A stretch of DNA of 64,000 nucleotides, from assembly GCF_038624605.1 (NCBI RefSeq), contig NZ_CP152020.1, positions 682,001 through 746,000 of the forward strand, written 5' to 3'. Numbering within the stretch: the first letter of the stretch is position 1; each line of letters starts with the position of its first letter. Source of the stretch: Psychrobacillus sp. FSL K6-4046. GTDB lineage: Bacteria; Bacillota; Bacilli; Bacillales_A; Planococcaceae. Position numbers and translations under genes: made by a program. The notes under the pieces are model-generated. The model saw only the letters and a program-made list of their open reading frames with translations. It was not told the DNA's origin and made no database searches. This document shows positions 44,801 through 53,407 of this stretch, piece by piece.

Positions 44801-47171
44801 GCCTGTAAAATTCAATTTAGCACAGGACGGGTCATTCACATTCCCAGTGGCAACAGGAACTAACTCTATCAAAGTAGTTGTCCAAGATGCTGCAGGTAAT
44901 GTAGGAGAAGCATTAATCTATGAAAATAACAATCCTGATCCAGAACCAGAACCAGTAGTAACACTAGCTGTTAATCCATCTAAACTTGATTTAGAAACTG
45001 GAAAAACAGCTCAGGTTACAGTAACAGAAACTTCTACTCCAGCAGAAGGAACAGCAACTGATAAGGATGTAACTGCAGAAGCTACTTACACAGTAGCGGA
45101 TGAAGGTGTAGTAAAAGTTTCCAAAGGACTAGTAACAGCTGTTGCTAAAGGATCTACAACAATCACTATTACTCATGGTACAAATACAGTGACTGTAGAA
45201 GTTACTGTCAAAGATTCAGTGGTTATTGTTCCAGGAGTAAAGCTTGTTGCAAACAAAACGCAAGTTGATTTGGAGCCTAAAAAAGAATTCCAATTGAATA
45301 TTAAAGAGGTAACAACAACTGCTGATGGTAAAACAAAACAACAAGATGTAACGAAGGCTGCAACATACAAGGTAGCAGATACTAAAGTTGTTACTGTTAA
45401 GAATGGTTTGATTACAGCTAAAAATGCAGGAAGTACAACAATTACCGTTAAGTATGGTAAAAACGAGCTGACTATTAATGTAAATGTAATAGAACCAGTC
45501 GTGACATTGACTGCTAACAAAACTGAGCTTAATTTAGAGCCAGGAAAAGAAGCTCGACTAACGATTAAAGAAGTAACTACAGGAGCAGACGGAAAAACAA
45601 AAACAGTTGACGTAACGAAGGCTGCTACGTATAAAGTTGCGGACAATAAAGTGGTTTCTGCGAAAGAAGGATTAGTAATTGCTAAAAATCCAGGAAGTAC
45701 AACGATTGCAGTTAAATACGGTAAAAATGAGTTAAATGTGAATGTTACAGTTACAGAGCCAGGAGTGATATTGACAACAAACAAAACACAAATCGATCTA
45801 GAGCCAGGCAAAGAATCACAACTAGTTATTAAAGAAGTTACAACAGGTGCTGACGGAAAAACAAAGCAGAAGGATGTAACAAAATCTGCAACGTATCAAG
45901 TAGCAAACGGTAATGTAGCTTCTGTTAGCAATGGCTTAGTAATAGCGAAAAGTGCAGGAGAAACAACAATCACAGTTAAGTATGGTAAAAATGAATTAAA
46001 GGTAAATGTCACAGTTACAGAACCAATCATCACTCTGACTACAAACAAATCAGAGGTTAATCTGGAACCAGGCAAGGAATCTCAACTGAAGATCAAACAA
46101 GTAACAACTTCAGCAGATGGAAAAACAAAAGAGGTTGATGTAACAAGCTTTGCAACGTATAAAACTGCCAATAACAAAGTGGCAACGGTAAGCGGTGGCT
46201 TAATCAAGGCTAAAGGTGCGGGCACTACAACCATTACAGTAAAATACGGTAAAAATGAATTAACTGTAAATGTATCAGTTACCGAGCCAGAAGTAACATT
46301 AACTGTTGATAAAACAGAAGTTAGTCTAGGGTCAGGAAAAGAAGTGCAATTAAAAGTGAAGGAAATTACAACAACAGCAGATGGAAAAACAACAGAAAAA
46401 AATGTTTCTGCATCTGCAAAATATAAAGTAGCAGATACTAAAGTTGCTACGGTAACTAATGGTTTGGTAAGAGGAAAAGCAGCAGGAAATACTACAATTA
46501 AAATTACGTACGGCAAAAACGAACTTACAGTAAATGTGACGGTCATTGAACCAAAAATCACACTAAGTGTAGACAATAACCAAGTAAATTTAGAAAAAGG
46601 AAAAGAAGCTCAGCTGACTGTTAAAGAAGTAACAACAACGGCAGATGGGGAAACAACAGAAAGAGACGTAACATCTTCTGCAAAATATAAAGTAGCAGAT
46701 GGTACAGTCGTTTCAGTTAGCGGTGGTTTAATAAAAGCAAAATCTGCAGGAGATACGATTATAACTGTTGGATATGGTAAAAATGAGCAAACAGTAAATG
46801 TATCTGTTACAGAACCAGTCGTAACTATTAAAGCTGATAAAACGCAAGTGGTATTAAAGCCAGGCAAAGAATCACAGCTAACTATTACAGAAGTTACGAC
46901 ATCAGCAGATGGGCAAACAACAGAAAGAGATGTAACGGTAGCTGCTAAGTACACTACAGATAACAAAAATGTAGCCTCTGTCACTAGTGGACTAGTAAGA
47001 GCAAAAGATATTGGAGAAACAATAATCACTGTTAAGTATGGTAAGCAGACAATTACTATTAGCGTAGTAGTTTCTGAACAAGGGAAATTGGGCATTGAAT
47101 CGGTTAATAGCGAATTGTTCCTACTTCCTGAAGTCCCTACTTCTACGATAGAAGAAAAACTTGCTAGTTAA
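41847..47171 (+). CDS. Giant secreted subtilisin-like serine protease with PA domain and eight Ig-like repeats
   Basis: 1774 residues with a signal peptide (about 1-31). An I9 propeptide (about 65-175) precedes the S8 domain with the full catalytic triad: D230 (VAVLDTGID), H292 (SHGTHVAGT) and S618 (GTSMATPHIAG). A PA domain (about 410-540, KVVLVSRGGIAFVDKIAYAK) is inserted between His and Ser. A C5a-peptidase-like/Fn3 region follows, then eight tandem BIG-type repeats of about 88 residues (about 1037-1741), each with TTxADGKT-like and YGKNEL cores. There is no LPXTG or SLH anchor; the end is short and acidic. Probably a wall-associated or released protease acting on surface or environmental proteins. 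SD AGGGGGAAA precedes the start. Confidence 0.93.
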   Translation: MKKKLVYKFFKVFLVLAMVLTMFSPMMTASANGEKKQFKPNIPSESTMELKAAIAEQVSLSLNGPKLHKDLQKLSGNQEVAVIIHLSEKPVALEKGISELKGKSFSAAQENKIRSNVKAQQTAVKKEINLKKITMKQGYTFDTVLNGFAAVVKAEDLPKLLEVKGVTLVEPDAIVYASEAPQKTKTVNSSSIKKEGKIDAKMNTSISFLGIERLWNEGIEGQGIKVAVLDTGIDADHPEFANIYKGGKNFIPNSSTYTRPRADNDASETLPSERPAGTPEFNANGSSFYTSHGTHVAGTIAAIGANEFGIKGIAPKVDLYAYRVLGAYGSGSTSGIIKAIDTAVVEKMDVINLSLGGGANSETDSGSFAINNAMMAGTISVIATGNSGPNRGTMGTPATARLGIAVGNTTNPETMHNGQVNVTVGEYNLTKQLQLMGTTFGTDVSTQLQGEFDLVAVPGNGEAKDYNGLDVQGKVVLVSRGGIAFVDKIAYAKQNGAKGAIIHNFAGGTNAPNASGTFLGDSFDFIPTFDMSQTDGDAIRAALVNGTGKVSFGNFGSEQTTGDEVNSSSSRGPSTPNFDIKPDVSAPGTNIMSTIPMYKTDFPEAVYGEAYDRKTGTSMATPHIAGIAALVKQANPTWNAFDVKVALSNTAKILDKTKFDVFSQGAGRVDAYAAAHPNVLAYAIDTAVLDGSGAVVENLKGTVTFGPQSLKDKNLSVTKQILVKDLKNTGGNYNVAVDVTKTFADAKVTVDKPTFTLAGEQLLNVTLTASKVATAPKGSEILGYIRINGGGSEVSLPFAADFSTVTAPATEIKDMSITETDLSFNGDGVKDTANLSFTLTGPVTTNYIELWDIMNPEGGEYGDGYIGYLHAGTSLAAGKWTLPITGEYKPWGTAPATTIPDGLYTIDFTGQTTTGAIIGDYVGPIVVKTTKPAIAGSVKDGVATGKVTDKYITYNEELYLYGLEYDLNTKLNATYVATVNGVPAAPVKFNLAQDGSFTFPVATGTNSIKVVVQDAAGNVGEALIYENNNPDPEPEPVVTLAVNPSKLDLETGKTAQVTVTETSTPAEGTATDKDVTAEATYTVADEGVVKVSKGLVTAVAKGSTTITITHGTNTVTVEVTVKDSVVIVPGVKLVANKTQVDLEPKKEFQLNIKEVTTTADGKTKQQDVTKAATYKVADTKVVTVKNGLITAKNAGSTTITVKYGKNELTINVNVIEPVVTLTANKTELNLEPGKEARLTIKEVTTGADGKTKTVDVTKAATYKVADNKVVSAKEGLVIAKNPGSTTIAVKYGKNELNVNVTVTEPGVILTTNKTQIDLEPGKESQLVIKEVTTGADGKTKQKDVTKSATYQVANGNVASVSNGLVIAKSAGETTITVKYGKNELKVNVTVTEPIITLTTNKSEVNLEPGKESQLKIKQVTTSADGKTKEVDVTSFATYKTANNKVATVSGGLIKAKGAGTTTITVKYGKNELTVNVSVTEPEVTLTVDKTEVSLGSGKEVQLKVKEITTTADGKTTEKNVSASAKYKVADTKVATVTNGLVRGKAAGNTTIKITYGKNELTVNVTVIEPKITLSVDNNQVNLEKGKEAQLTVKEVTTTADGETTERDVTSSAKYKVADGTVVSVSGGLIKAKSAGDTIITVGYGKNEQTVNVSVTEPVVTIKADKTQVVLKPGKESQLTITEVTTSADGQTTERDVTVAAKYTTDNKNVASVTSGLVRAKDIGETIITVKYGKQTITISVVVSEQGKLGIESVNSELFLLPEVPTSTIEEKLAS
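44954..47080 (+). repeat. Eight in-frame repeats of about 264 bases
   Basis: DNA counterpart of the BIG-type repeats. Units 2-8 share long stretches (GCAGATGGAAAAACAA, AAATACGGTAAAAATGA). The first unit is the most diverged. Such arrays commonly change copy number by recombination. Confidence 0.85.
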
Positions 47172-47179
47172 GAAAGTTA

Positions 47180-47224
47180 AAAAGAAGCAGCAGACGTGTA
47201 ACCGTCTTGCTGCTTCTTTTTTTG
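47180..47224 (+). terminator. Protease terminator
   Basis: AAAGAAGCAGCA pairs with TGCTGCTTCTTT, followed by T5. Confidence 0.85.
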
Positions 47225-47234
47225 GTAGGGAGCG

Positions 47235-47261
47235 TTGTGTCTGTCCCTGTGTCACACACAA
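47235..47261. repeat. TGTGTC palindrome, copy B
   Basis: TTGTGTCTG, loop TCCCTGTGT, then CACACACAA. Left end of the first composite element. Confidence 0.8.
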
Positions 47262-47330
47262 CTTCCACACAATTAGCTTCGTACTGGGGGCCATTTGGAT
47301 ATTTGATACCGACTTGGAGGAATTTTTAAA

Positions 47331-47380
47331 TATATCACCGTTCGTAGAAATATATCACCGGTTGATGAAATCTATATCCC
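47331..47380. repeat. 20-bp-spaced TATATCACCG units
   Basis: TATATCACCG occurs exactly at 47331 and 47351, with a weaker TATATCCC at 47373. It lies between TGTGTC palindromes B and C, as a similar block does at 51.66 kb. Confidence 0.65.
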
Positions 47381-47388
47381 TGAGAGAG

Positions 47389-47415
47389 TTGTGTCTATCC
47401 CTGTGTCAGACACAA
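47389..47415. repeat. TGTGTC palindrome, copy C
   Basis: TTGTGTCTA-TCCCTGTGT-CAGACACAA; right end of the first composite element. Confidence 0.8.
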
Positions 47416-47551
47416 TTCATTTTAATAAAGTAGCCAAGGAGAAACCTGGCTATTAATACTAGTAATCTAGGGATTTTATCTTTAATACATGGTAAGCATC
47501 GACCTGAGTCTATAAACTTTGTTATGATAAAAAGAAAAAGGTGTGATTTCG

Positions 47552-49435
47552 ATGACGGTAGGTCGCAATGATCCTTGCCCGTGTGGGAGCGGGAAAAAGT
47601 ATAAGAAATGCCACGGCGCGAAGGATGTAGTGTCGATTGAAAAAGTGGTGGAGGATGAATTACGGCAAATAGTAGAATCCTATTACGCCGAGTATCCACA
47701 ACAAAAAGATATGTTCGAGTTAAATATGATGATGAACACATGGGCTTCCAGGTTAAGAGGTATTTGGGATGAGGAGCAAATCGAGCTACTTGCATTAGAC
47801 TATTATTTATTAATAAAGAAAGAAGAACAATGGAAAAGCTATATAGAGAAACAAATGAAAAAGTCATCGAGAGCATCTGTCACGGAAGTACTGAAAGAGT
47901 GGACAAGTCCTATTATACTTATTGGGAAAGTGACGAACGTTAAAGATGAAATGGTACTGGTGCAGGATATGGTCAGTGGAATTGTTCATGAAATGGAAAG
48001 ATTAAAGGGAATAGATCTTGACATGATGTCATATATCATGGGGGTAGTATTTCCTGACCATCGAAAAGGCTCTAACGGAATAAGTGTTGCTACTGGCGTT
48101 CTTATTATTCAAGATATGCTTGATGGAGAAATGAAAAGAATTAGGGAACTTGCTAAAAAGAGTAAGCTAAAACCTCAAGAATTTCTTAAAGAACAACTTT
48201 TGGAATGCTTTGAGATTCTACATGAAGGTGAGGACGTTGAGCCTGAGATTTCACCTGCACATCTAGAAATACTAGAAATATTAGAAGAATTTTTAGAGGA
48301 AAATGAACTGACTGATGAGTTGCTTACACCTCTTTTGGCTGCATACTTAATGGCTTATTCCCCGAATCCAAGAAAAAAAGAAGCTGTTGTTGCGGGGGCT
48401 ATACGTTTTGCGAATGAGTATCTTAGCTTTAATGTTGATTGGACGAACAAAGATATTGCTGAAATGTTTGATGTCTCCCCTTCTACTGTCAAAAAGTACT
48501 TTGAAGAAATAGAGGAATTCTATTTTACTGTTGGGGAAGAGTTGGAAGAAGAAACGAGCGTAAGTCAAAGATCGGGGAATTTTGGATTTGAGGTAGGAAC
48601 ATATCCTCGTCTGTCTGAATATCGAAACTGGGAGTTACTGATGCACATGAATAGTGTTGAAATTGAAAGTGAAGAAGAGATGCAAGGATTAGTATCTCAA
48701 TTGATGAATAAACCTTATAAACCTAAAAATAATTTGGAAAAGGCTCAATTAAACGCATATGAAGGTTATTTTGCAGAAACAGAGCAGCTTCGAAATAATT
48801 ATTGGAAGATTGCTAAATTATCAGATGCGAACAATCCAGATGTCCTACTGCACCAGGCCGAATTAGCAAAAACTGAAAAAGTTGCAAGAGATTTTTATAA
48901 AAAAGCCATTAAAGAAGCTTACAAACAGTTCGATTCATCATTTGATGTGGCGTGGGGTTACGTGCCTAATCGTCCATATTTACGTGCCCTGTTTGCATAT
49001 GGAGTTTGGGAATTTGAGCTTGGTAATTTCGAGGCTGCGCTGGATCAGTTCCTACAAGTAATGGAGCTAAACCCAAATGATAATCAAGGTGCCCGATACT
49101 TGTTAGTAAGCACCATGCTACACCTCGGATCACCGGAAGAAGCGGAGGCAGTTTTAGCGATGTACCCGGATCCTGATGATGCAACCTACGAATTCTTAAG
49201 CTTCCAAACGAAGAAAATGTTGCGTAAATCCCAAGGTAAGCCGCTAAGTGAAAAGGAATTAGAGCCTATAATGGAGAAACTAGCAAAGCTGAACCCTTTA
49301 GCACTCTACTTACTTGCAATGGATCAAATTCCTCCAAAACCTTATCCTAAATCAGCTGTCATAACAGCAAAAAGCGAAGAAGAAGCACAGATCATTCATA
49401 CGCTTATGGAAGGATTTGATATGCGAGAGTTGTGA
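47552..49435 (+). CDS. SEC-C motif protein with HTH and TPR-like region
   Basis: 627 residues. The N-terminus carries a SEC-C zinc motif, [14 protein letters not shown] (residues 9-22), of the kind found at the C-terminus of SecA and as a free module. A central helix-turn-helix-like segment ([20 protein letters not shown], about residue 310) and a C-terminal TPR region (about 480-560, [20 protein letters not shown]) follow. The start is ATG 47552, 8 bases after AAGGTGT; a GTG at 47543 is less likely. Function is unknown; zinc binding and protein interaction are likely. Confidence 0.85.
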
Positions 49436-49442
49436 AAAGGAA

Positions 49443-49469
49443 TTGTGTCTGTCCCTGTGTCAGACACAA
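49443..49469. repeat. TGTGTC palindrome, copy D
   Basis: TTGTGTCTG-TCCCTGTGT-CAGACACAA, the most perfect copy, immediately after the SEC-C gene. Confidence 0.85.
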
Positions 49470-49601
49470 TTCATTGCAGAAGGAATGTGTCCCTACCAGC
49501 AGTTGTACTCGCTTTAAATCAGCTAGAAGATTGTTCATAAAAGTTAGAGATATAGGGTAATGCCACACTATGTAAAAGGATTGCAATAATAGGGGGTGCA
49601 G

Positions 49602-49763
49602 ATGATGGATAATCAATACTTCGTAGGCTGGGGGACATTGGCGTTGATAAATGCTGGCCTTGCACAAGGAAAGAATAGAACGGGATTAAATTGGTTTTTC
49701 CTTTCTCTTATATTAGGTCCATTGGCAACATTAATTTTGTTGTTTGTTGAAAAGAGACCGTAG
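49602..49763 (+). CDS. Small hydrophobic membrane protein, 53 residues
   Basis: ATG 49602 (or 49605) follows AGGGGGTGCAG. The protein has two membrane helices (residues about 5-17 and 27-46) with QGKNRTGLNWFFLSLILGP between them, and ends EKRP. This resembles a small family of bacterial membrane proteins with a G-K-x-R-x-G-L-x-W-F motif. It has its own terminator (TAAGCCG/CGGCTTA, 49778-49816). Function unknown. Confidence 0.72.
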   Translation: MMDNQYFVGWGTLALINAGLAQGKNRTGLNWFFLSLILGPLATLILLFVEKRP

Positions 49764-49777
49764 TTTAATTAATAAAT

Positions 49778-49817
49778 GTAAGCCGTCAATTTCAATTATT
49801 GTTCGGCTTATTTTTTA
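49778..49817 (+). terminator. Terminator of the 53-residue gene
   Basis: TAAGCCG and CGGCTTA stem with T run. Confidence 0.7.
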
Positions 49818-49867
49818 CTTTCACATTACTAACGAACAGAAAAGCTTAGTACCGGTTTCAACAAAAA

Positions 49868-49899
49868 AACAGCATTCCAAAAGAATTTGAAATGCTGTC
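49868..49899 (-). terminator. Chemoreceptor gene terminator
   Basis: ACAGCATT and AATGCTGT form the stem. On the minus strand it is followed by TTTTTTTGTTG. Confidence 0.7.
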
Positions 49900-49906
49900 T
49901 GAAGGC

Positions 49907-51388
49907 TTATTTTGTTAGCGTTATTAGTTCATGGCTTAATGTATGAAGTTTTGCTGTTACTTCACCAATGGATTCTAGTAATTTATTTTCTTCAAAGATG
50001 GAAGAAACAATCTCTTCTGTTGCTGCACTGTTTTGCTGGGATGCTGCCGAAAGCATATCAACTTCCCCTAATAATTGTGTGAACTGATCATTCACTTTAT
50101 CGATTGCCAGTACACTCTGCTTCACATTTGTATGTGAAATGTCACTTGATACCTTGACGTTGTTAAATGCTGCTGATATATTAGCTAATAATTTGTGTCC
50201 TTCCATAGCTGCTGTTTGTCCATGAAGTGATTGCTCTTGAGCAGCAGCTGATTTGGTGAAAAGCAGGGTTGTAACTTCTGTAATTTTAGATGCTGTTACT
50301 GCACTTTCTTCTGCTAACTTTCTAACCTCATCTGCCACTACTGCAAAGCCTTTCCCATGTTCACCTGCACGAGCTGCTTCGATAGCTGCATTCAGTGCCA
50401 ATAAGTTCGTTTGGTCAGCAACGCTTTTAATGCCCTCTAGTAAATCATTCACCCTCTGTAAGCTATGTTGTAATTCATCCATTGTAGTAACCGTCATACT
50501 CATGGAATCGCTTAATACACCCATGTGCTTCGTCACCTGTTCCACACTTTGCGTATTTCTTGATAATTGCTCGTTTACTTTTTGTGAATGTTCCATTGCC
50601 TCTTGGGATAATTCCACAGTTTGCGAAAGCTCTGATTTCGAATCATGCATTACATTATGCATTGCAAAAATCATTTCTGCCTCACTTTGAATAGACTCGG
50701 CAATTTGTTGTGTGGAGTCTAAAATTGTATTACTCACAGAGGCTAACGAATTTGATGTATTTTTGACTTCTCCTGTTTCCGCTTCTAATGTATGAGCGCT
50801 TTTTTCGATCATTATTACTAATTGCTTTGTTTCTTCTAGTAGCTTATTTGCCTCTAGCTCACCCTTTTGCGATTCGGTAACTAATTCGCCACCCCACTCA
50901 TTTAATTTATTTAACATATATAAAATTCCGTTAAAAATAAAGAATGTGGTTAGGAAATAAGCGAACGTGTTGTTTACGCCTAAAAATTTATCGGGCACTA
51001 AAACGTAAAGTAATATGAGATAAACGTTAAAAATAAGCCCATAGACAATTAATACTTTTCGTTCAAAATAAACGGCTGCCATCACAATTGTTATGAAAAG
51101 TAAGTAATGCTTGGTTATTCCATAGCCATCTAGTATAAATAAGGCAAATACTACTGTTCCATTTAAGGTTGCAAATAAAATTGCCTTCATCAAATGGGGG
51201 AGCTTCAAAAAATAATTTAAGCATGCCAACGCAATAACAATGACACCGGTAATCATATATTTTTTTGAATCTACAAAACCATGATTAGAGAGTATGGGAA
51301 GTAAGACCAGTATGACCAAGAAACATGTAATTTTTAAGTTTAACTGATGAACCTTTTGAAGATTAAACGAGAAAGGTGCTCTTTGCAT
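49907..51388 (-). CDS. Methyl-accepting chemotaxis protein with polytopic N-terminus
   Basis: 493 residues. Five or six membrane helices fill residues 18-160, and no HAMP, PAS or extracellular ligand domain is visible. The C-terminal part (about 200-490) is a chemoreceptor signalling coiled coil with the hairpin tip [19 protein letters not shown], then [18 protein letters not shown]. It should relay signals to CheA/CheW. The membrane-embedded sensor suggests detection of a membrane-related or energy signal, which is inference. GGAGG precedes the ATG. With the orphan flagellin it indicates a motile organism. Confidence 0.93.
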   Translation of the reverse strand: MQRAPFSFNLQKVHQLNLKITCFLVILVLLPILSNHGFVDSKKYMITGVIVIALACLNYFLKLPHLMKAILFATLNGTVVFALFILDGYGITKHYLLFITIVMAAVYFERKVLIVYGLIFNVYLILLYVLVPDKFLGVNNTFAYFLTTFFIFNGILYMLNKLNEWGGELVTESQKGELEANKLLEETKQLVIMIEKSAHTLEAETGEVKNTSNSLASVSNTILDSTQQIAESIQSEAEMIFAMHNVMHDSKSELSQTVELSQEAMEHSQKVNEQLSRNTQSVEQVTKHMGVLSDSMSMTVTTMDELQHSLQRVNDLLEGIKSVADQTNLLALNAAIEAARAGEHGKGFAVVADEVRKLAEESAVTASKITEVTTLLFTKSAAAQEQSLHGQTAAMEGHKLLANISAAFNNVKVSSDISHTNVKQSVLAIDKVNDQFTQLLGEVDMLSAASQQNSAATEEIVSSIFEENKLLESIGEVTAKLHTLSHELITLTK

Positions 51389-51550
51389 TGAGATTTTCCT
51401 CCATTTGTTATATATAGTATTTTGAAAATTTTAATATATCACAATAATATCATAAATAGGTAAAAATTCATGGTGTTTTAGTACTATTTATTTGTATAAT
51501 TTCAATTATTTCTGGTTATATAGTTAGTGGTAGGTTTCCGGTAGATACAA

Positions 51551-51591
51551 TTGTGTCTGTCCCTGTGTGTCTGTCCCTGTGTCAGGCACAA
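51551..51591. repeat. TGTGTC palindrome, copy E with internal duplication
   Basis: TTGTGTCTGTCCC is followed by a second TGTGTGTCTGTCCC and then TGTGTCAGGCACAA. The loop half has been duplicated. Confidence 0.75.
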
Positions 51592-51658
51592 TTCCCACAC
51601 AATTCGCTTCGTACTTGGTGACCGCTTGCATATTTGAATTTGAGAGAGTTTTTGAAAA

Positions 51659-51686
51659 TATCACCGTTCACGGGGATTTATCACCG
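51659..51686. repeat. 20-bp-spaced TATCACCG units
   Basis: TATCACCG at 51659 and 51679 (20 bases apart), with a weaker GTGACCG at 51618 (41 bases before). It is the same unit as at 47.33 kb, again between two TGTGTC palindromes. Confidence 0.6.
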
Positions 51687-51730
51687 CTAGGATGAAATTT
51701 TTCCCTTTGTAGCGTAAAGCAAAGTAGTTC

Positions 51731-51810
51731 AAAGTGTTGAATAAAGAGAGTAGGTATGCATGTAGCAAGGACAACGTAAAGTGTTGCGCGAAAGTGATTA
51801 AGTGTTGCAG
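51731..51810. repeat. AAAGTGTTG units
   Basis: AAGTGTTG-like copies at 51731, 51778 and 51799; the last two are 21 bases apart. The array is weak and degenerate. Confidence 0.4.
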
Positions 51811-52092
51811 AGAGAGTTGTGTGTCCCTGTGTCACACACAACTCCCACACAATTTAATTTCAACCTAAAAAGTAGCCAGCAACCACTGTGGCTGCTTTTT
51901 TATTTACAGTCCTATTAACTTCATGTCATTAAATGACATAAAAATCCGCAGCTGTTGCAGAGAGAGTTGTGTGTGTCCCTGTGTCACACACAACTCCCAC
52001 ACAATTCAATCCAACCTAAGAAGTAGCCAGCATCCCACTGACTGCTTCTTTTTTATTTACAGTCCTATTAACGTCATGTCATTAAATATCAT
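51804..52092. repeat. Tandem duplication, two copies of about 137 bases
   Basis: Copy 1 is 51804-51940 and copy 2 is 51954-52092. Each contains GTTGCAGAGAGAGTTGTGTG, a TGTGTC palindrome (51817-51841 and 51967-51993), an AGTAGCCAGC...GCTGCTTTTTT-type terminator, TATTTACAGTCCTATTAAC and an ATGTCATTA palindrome. The copies differ at about ten positions. Confidence 0.9.
51923..51939. promoter_or_regulatory. 17-base operator-like palindrome, copy 1
   Basis: ATGTCATTAAATGACAT is a perfect palindrome around a central A. Confidence 0.55.
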
Positions 52093-52118
52093 TATACGTT
52101 AATATAAAAACATATAAT
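52076..52118 (+). promoter_or_regulatory. Operator copy 2 and -10 box of the Nramp-like operon
   Basis: ATGTCATTAAATATCAT (52076-52092) is the operator with one arm altered. It overlaps the -35 position of a TATAAT at 52113-52118. The -35 itself is poor (CATTAT). Confidence 0.5.
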
Positions 52119-52147
52119 TCAGAAAAATCAGTAGAAGGGGGATTTCA

Positions 52148-53389
52148 ATGAATGAAGGGGCAAAGATTGGGGTTGCTGGTAACGCGAAGGCTGGAAGAAA
52201 GAGTATTTTTAGCTATTTGGGGCCAGCATTAATTACTTCTGCTTTGGTGCTTGGGCCAGGAAGTGTGACATTGTCTTCTAAGATTGGTGCGATTTATGGG
52301 GCACAGCTTGTTTGGACGTTGGTGTTGGCTGTTGTGCTGATGATGGTGTATACCGAGATGAGCACAAGAATTGGGATTGCAGCCAAGAGTAGCTTCATTG
52401 GTGTGATGAAGGAGAAGTGGGGTTTCTGGTCTGGGCTGCTTATTGGGATAGGTGCGTTTTTAGTTACGGCTTCGTTTCAGGCAGGGAATGCAATTGGGAC
52501 TGGGATAGCTATTTCAACGGTAACTAATATGGATCCGACCATTTGGATTATCGTGTTTACGCTTATTTCGATTGGGCTTTTATTTGCGAAGCAGTTTTAT
52601 CAGATTTTAGAGAAACTGATGCTTGTGCTAGTGGTGCTGATGCTATTGGCATTTCTAATTACAGTGATTGTTGTTAAGCCTTCTATTAGTGCCATATTTC
52701 AAGGGTTTGTTCCTGTTATTCCAGATGGAAGTATGGGATTGATTATAGCTTTGTTTGCTACTAGCTTTTCGATAGTTGGGGCGCTCTATCAGTCTTATTT
52801 GGTTAAGGAAAAAGGCTGGACTTTGAGGGATGCTGTTAGTGGGAAGAGAGAGTCTTTCTTAGGCATTTTTCTGCTTGGATTTATTTCCTTCCTCATCATG
52901 ATCACTGCAGCAACTATTCTCAAACCACAAGGGCTGGTTGTGAATGATGCGTCGGAAATGGGCTTGGCGCTCGAGCCGTTGTTTGGTAGCTGGTCGACGG
53001 TTGTGTTTATGCTTGGGCTGTTTGGGGCTTCGTTTTCGTCCTTGATGGGGAATGCGACGATTGGTGGGTCACTGCTTGCGGATGGATTTGGGGTAGGGAA
53101 TAACCTTTCTAATATGAAGGTAAAGCTTTTCATTATATTAGTGATTTTATTTGGCTCAGTTATTGGAATTGTGTTTGGGTCTGCACCGCTCAATTTAATT
53201 GTTTTTGCGCAGGCGGTTACGATATTTGTTGTTCCGTTTATTGCGATTGCCATTTTAGTCGTAGCGAATGACAAGCGAGTGATGGGGGAGCTGAAAAACA
53301 AATGGCTCAGCAATTCACTCGGCATAATAGGGTTACTTGTATTAATTTATCTAGCATATAACAACGCAAACAATATCTTTTTTTCTTAA
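52148..53389 (+). CDS. Nramp-fold transporter lacking canonical metal-binding motifs
   Basis: 413 residues, about 11 membrane helices. The overall pattern is Nramp: GPALITSALVLGPGSVTLSS in helix 1 and later conserved blocks such as GLFGASFSSLMGN. But the DPGN metal-binding motif of helix 1 reads GPGS, and the MPH motif of helix 6 is replaced (ATSFSIVGALYQSYLVKE). A normal Mn/Fe transporter needs both. It is the first gene of an operon with an epimerase-like dehydrogenase, a DHDPS-family aldolase/lyase, a regulator and a Gfo/Idh oxidoreductase, so it more likely carries an organic substrate. SD GAAGGGGG. Confidence 0.85.
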   Translation: MNEGAKIGVAGNAKAGRKSIFSYLGPALITSALVLGPGSVTLSSKIGAIYGAQLVWTLVLAVVLMMVYTEMSTRIGIAAKSSFIGVMKEKWGFWSGLLIGIGAFLVTASFQAGNAIGTGIAISTVTNMDPTIWIIVFTLISIGLLFAKQFYQILEKLMLVLVVLMLLAFLITVIVVKPSISAIFQGFVPVIPDGSMGLIIALFATSFSIVGALYQSYLVKEKGWTLRDAVSGKRESFLGIFLLGFISFLIMITAATILKPQGLVVNDASEMGLALEPLFGSWSTVVFMLGLFGASFSSLMGNATIGGSLLADGFGVGNNLSNMKVKLFIILVILFGSVIGIVFGSAPLNLIVFAQAVTIFVVPFIAIAILVVANDKRVMGELKNKWLSNSLGIIGLLVLIYLAYNNANNIFFS

Positions 53390-53407
53390 AAAGGAATGGG
53401 GGAAATT

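Noticed and set aside
45173-47095. Long minus-strand frames over the protease repeats
   Set aside because: Shadows of Thr/Val/Lys-rich repeats; no ribosome binding sites.
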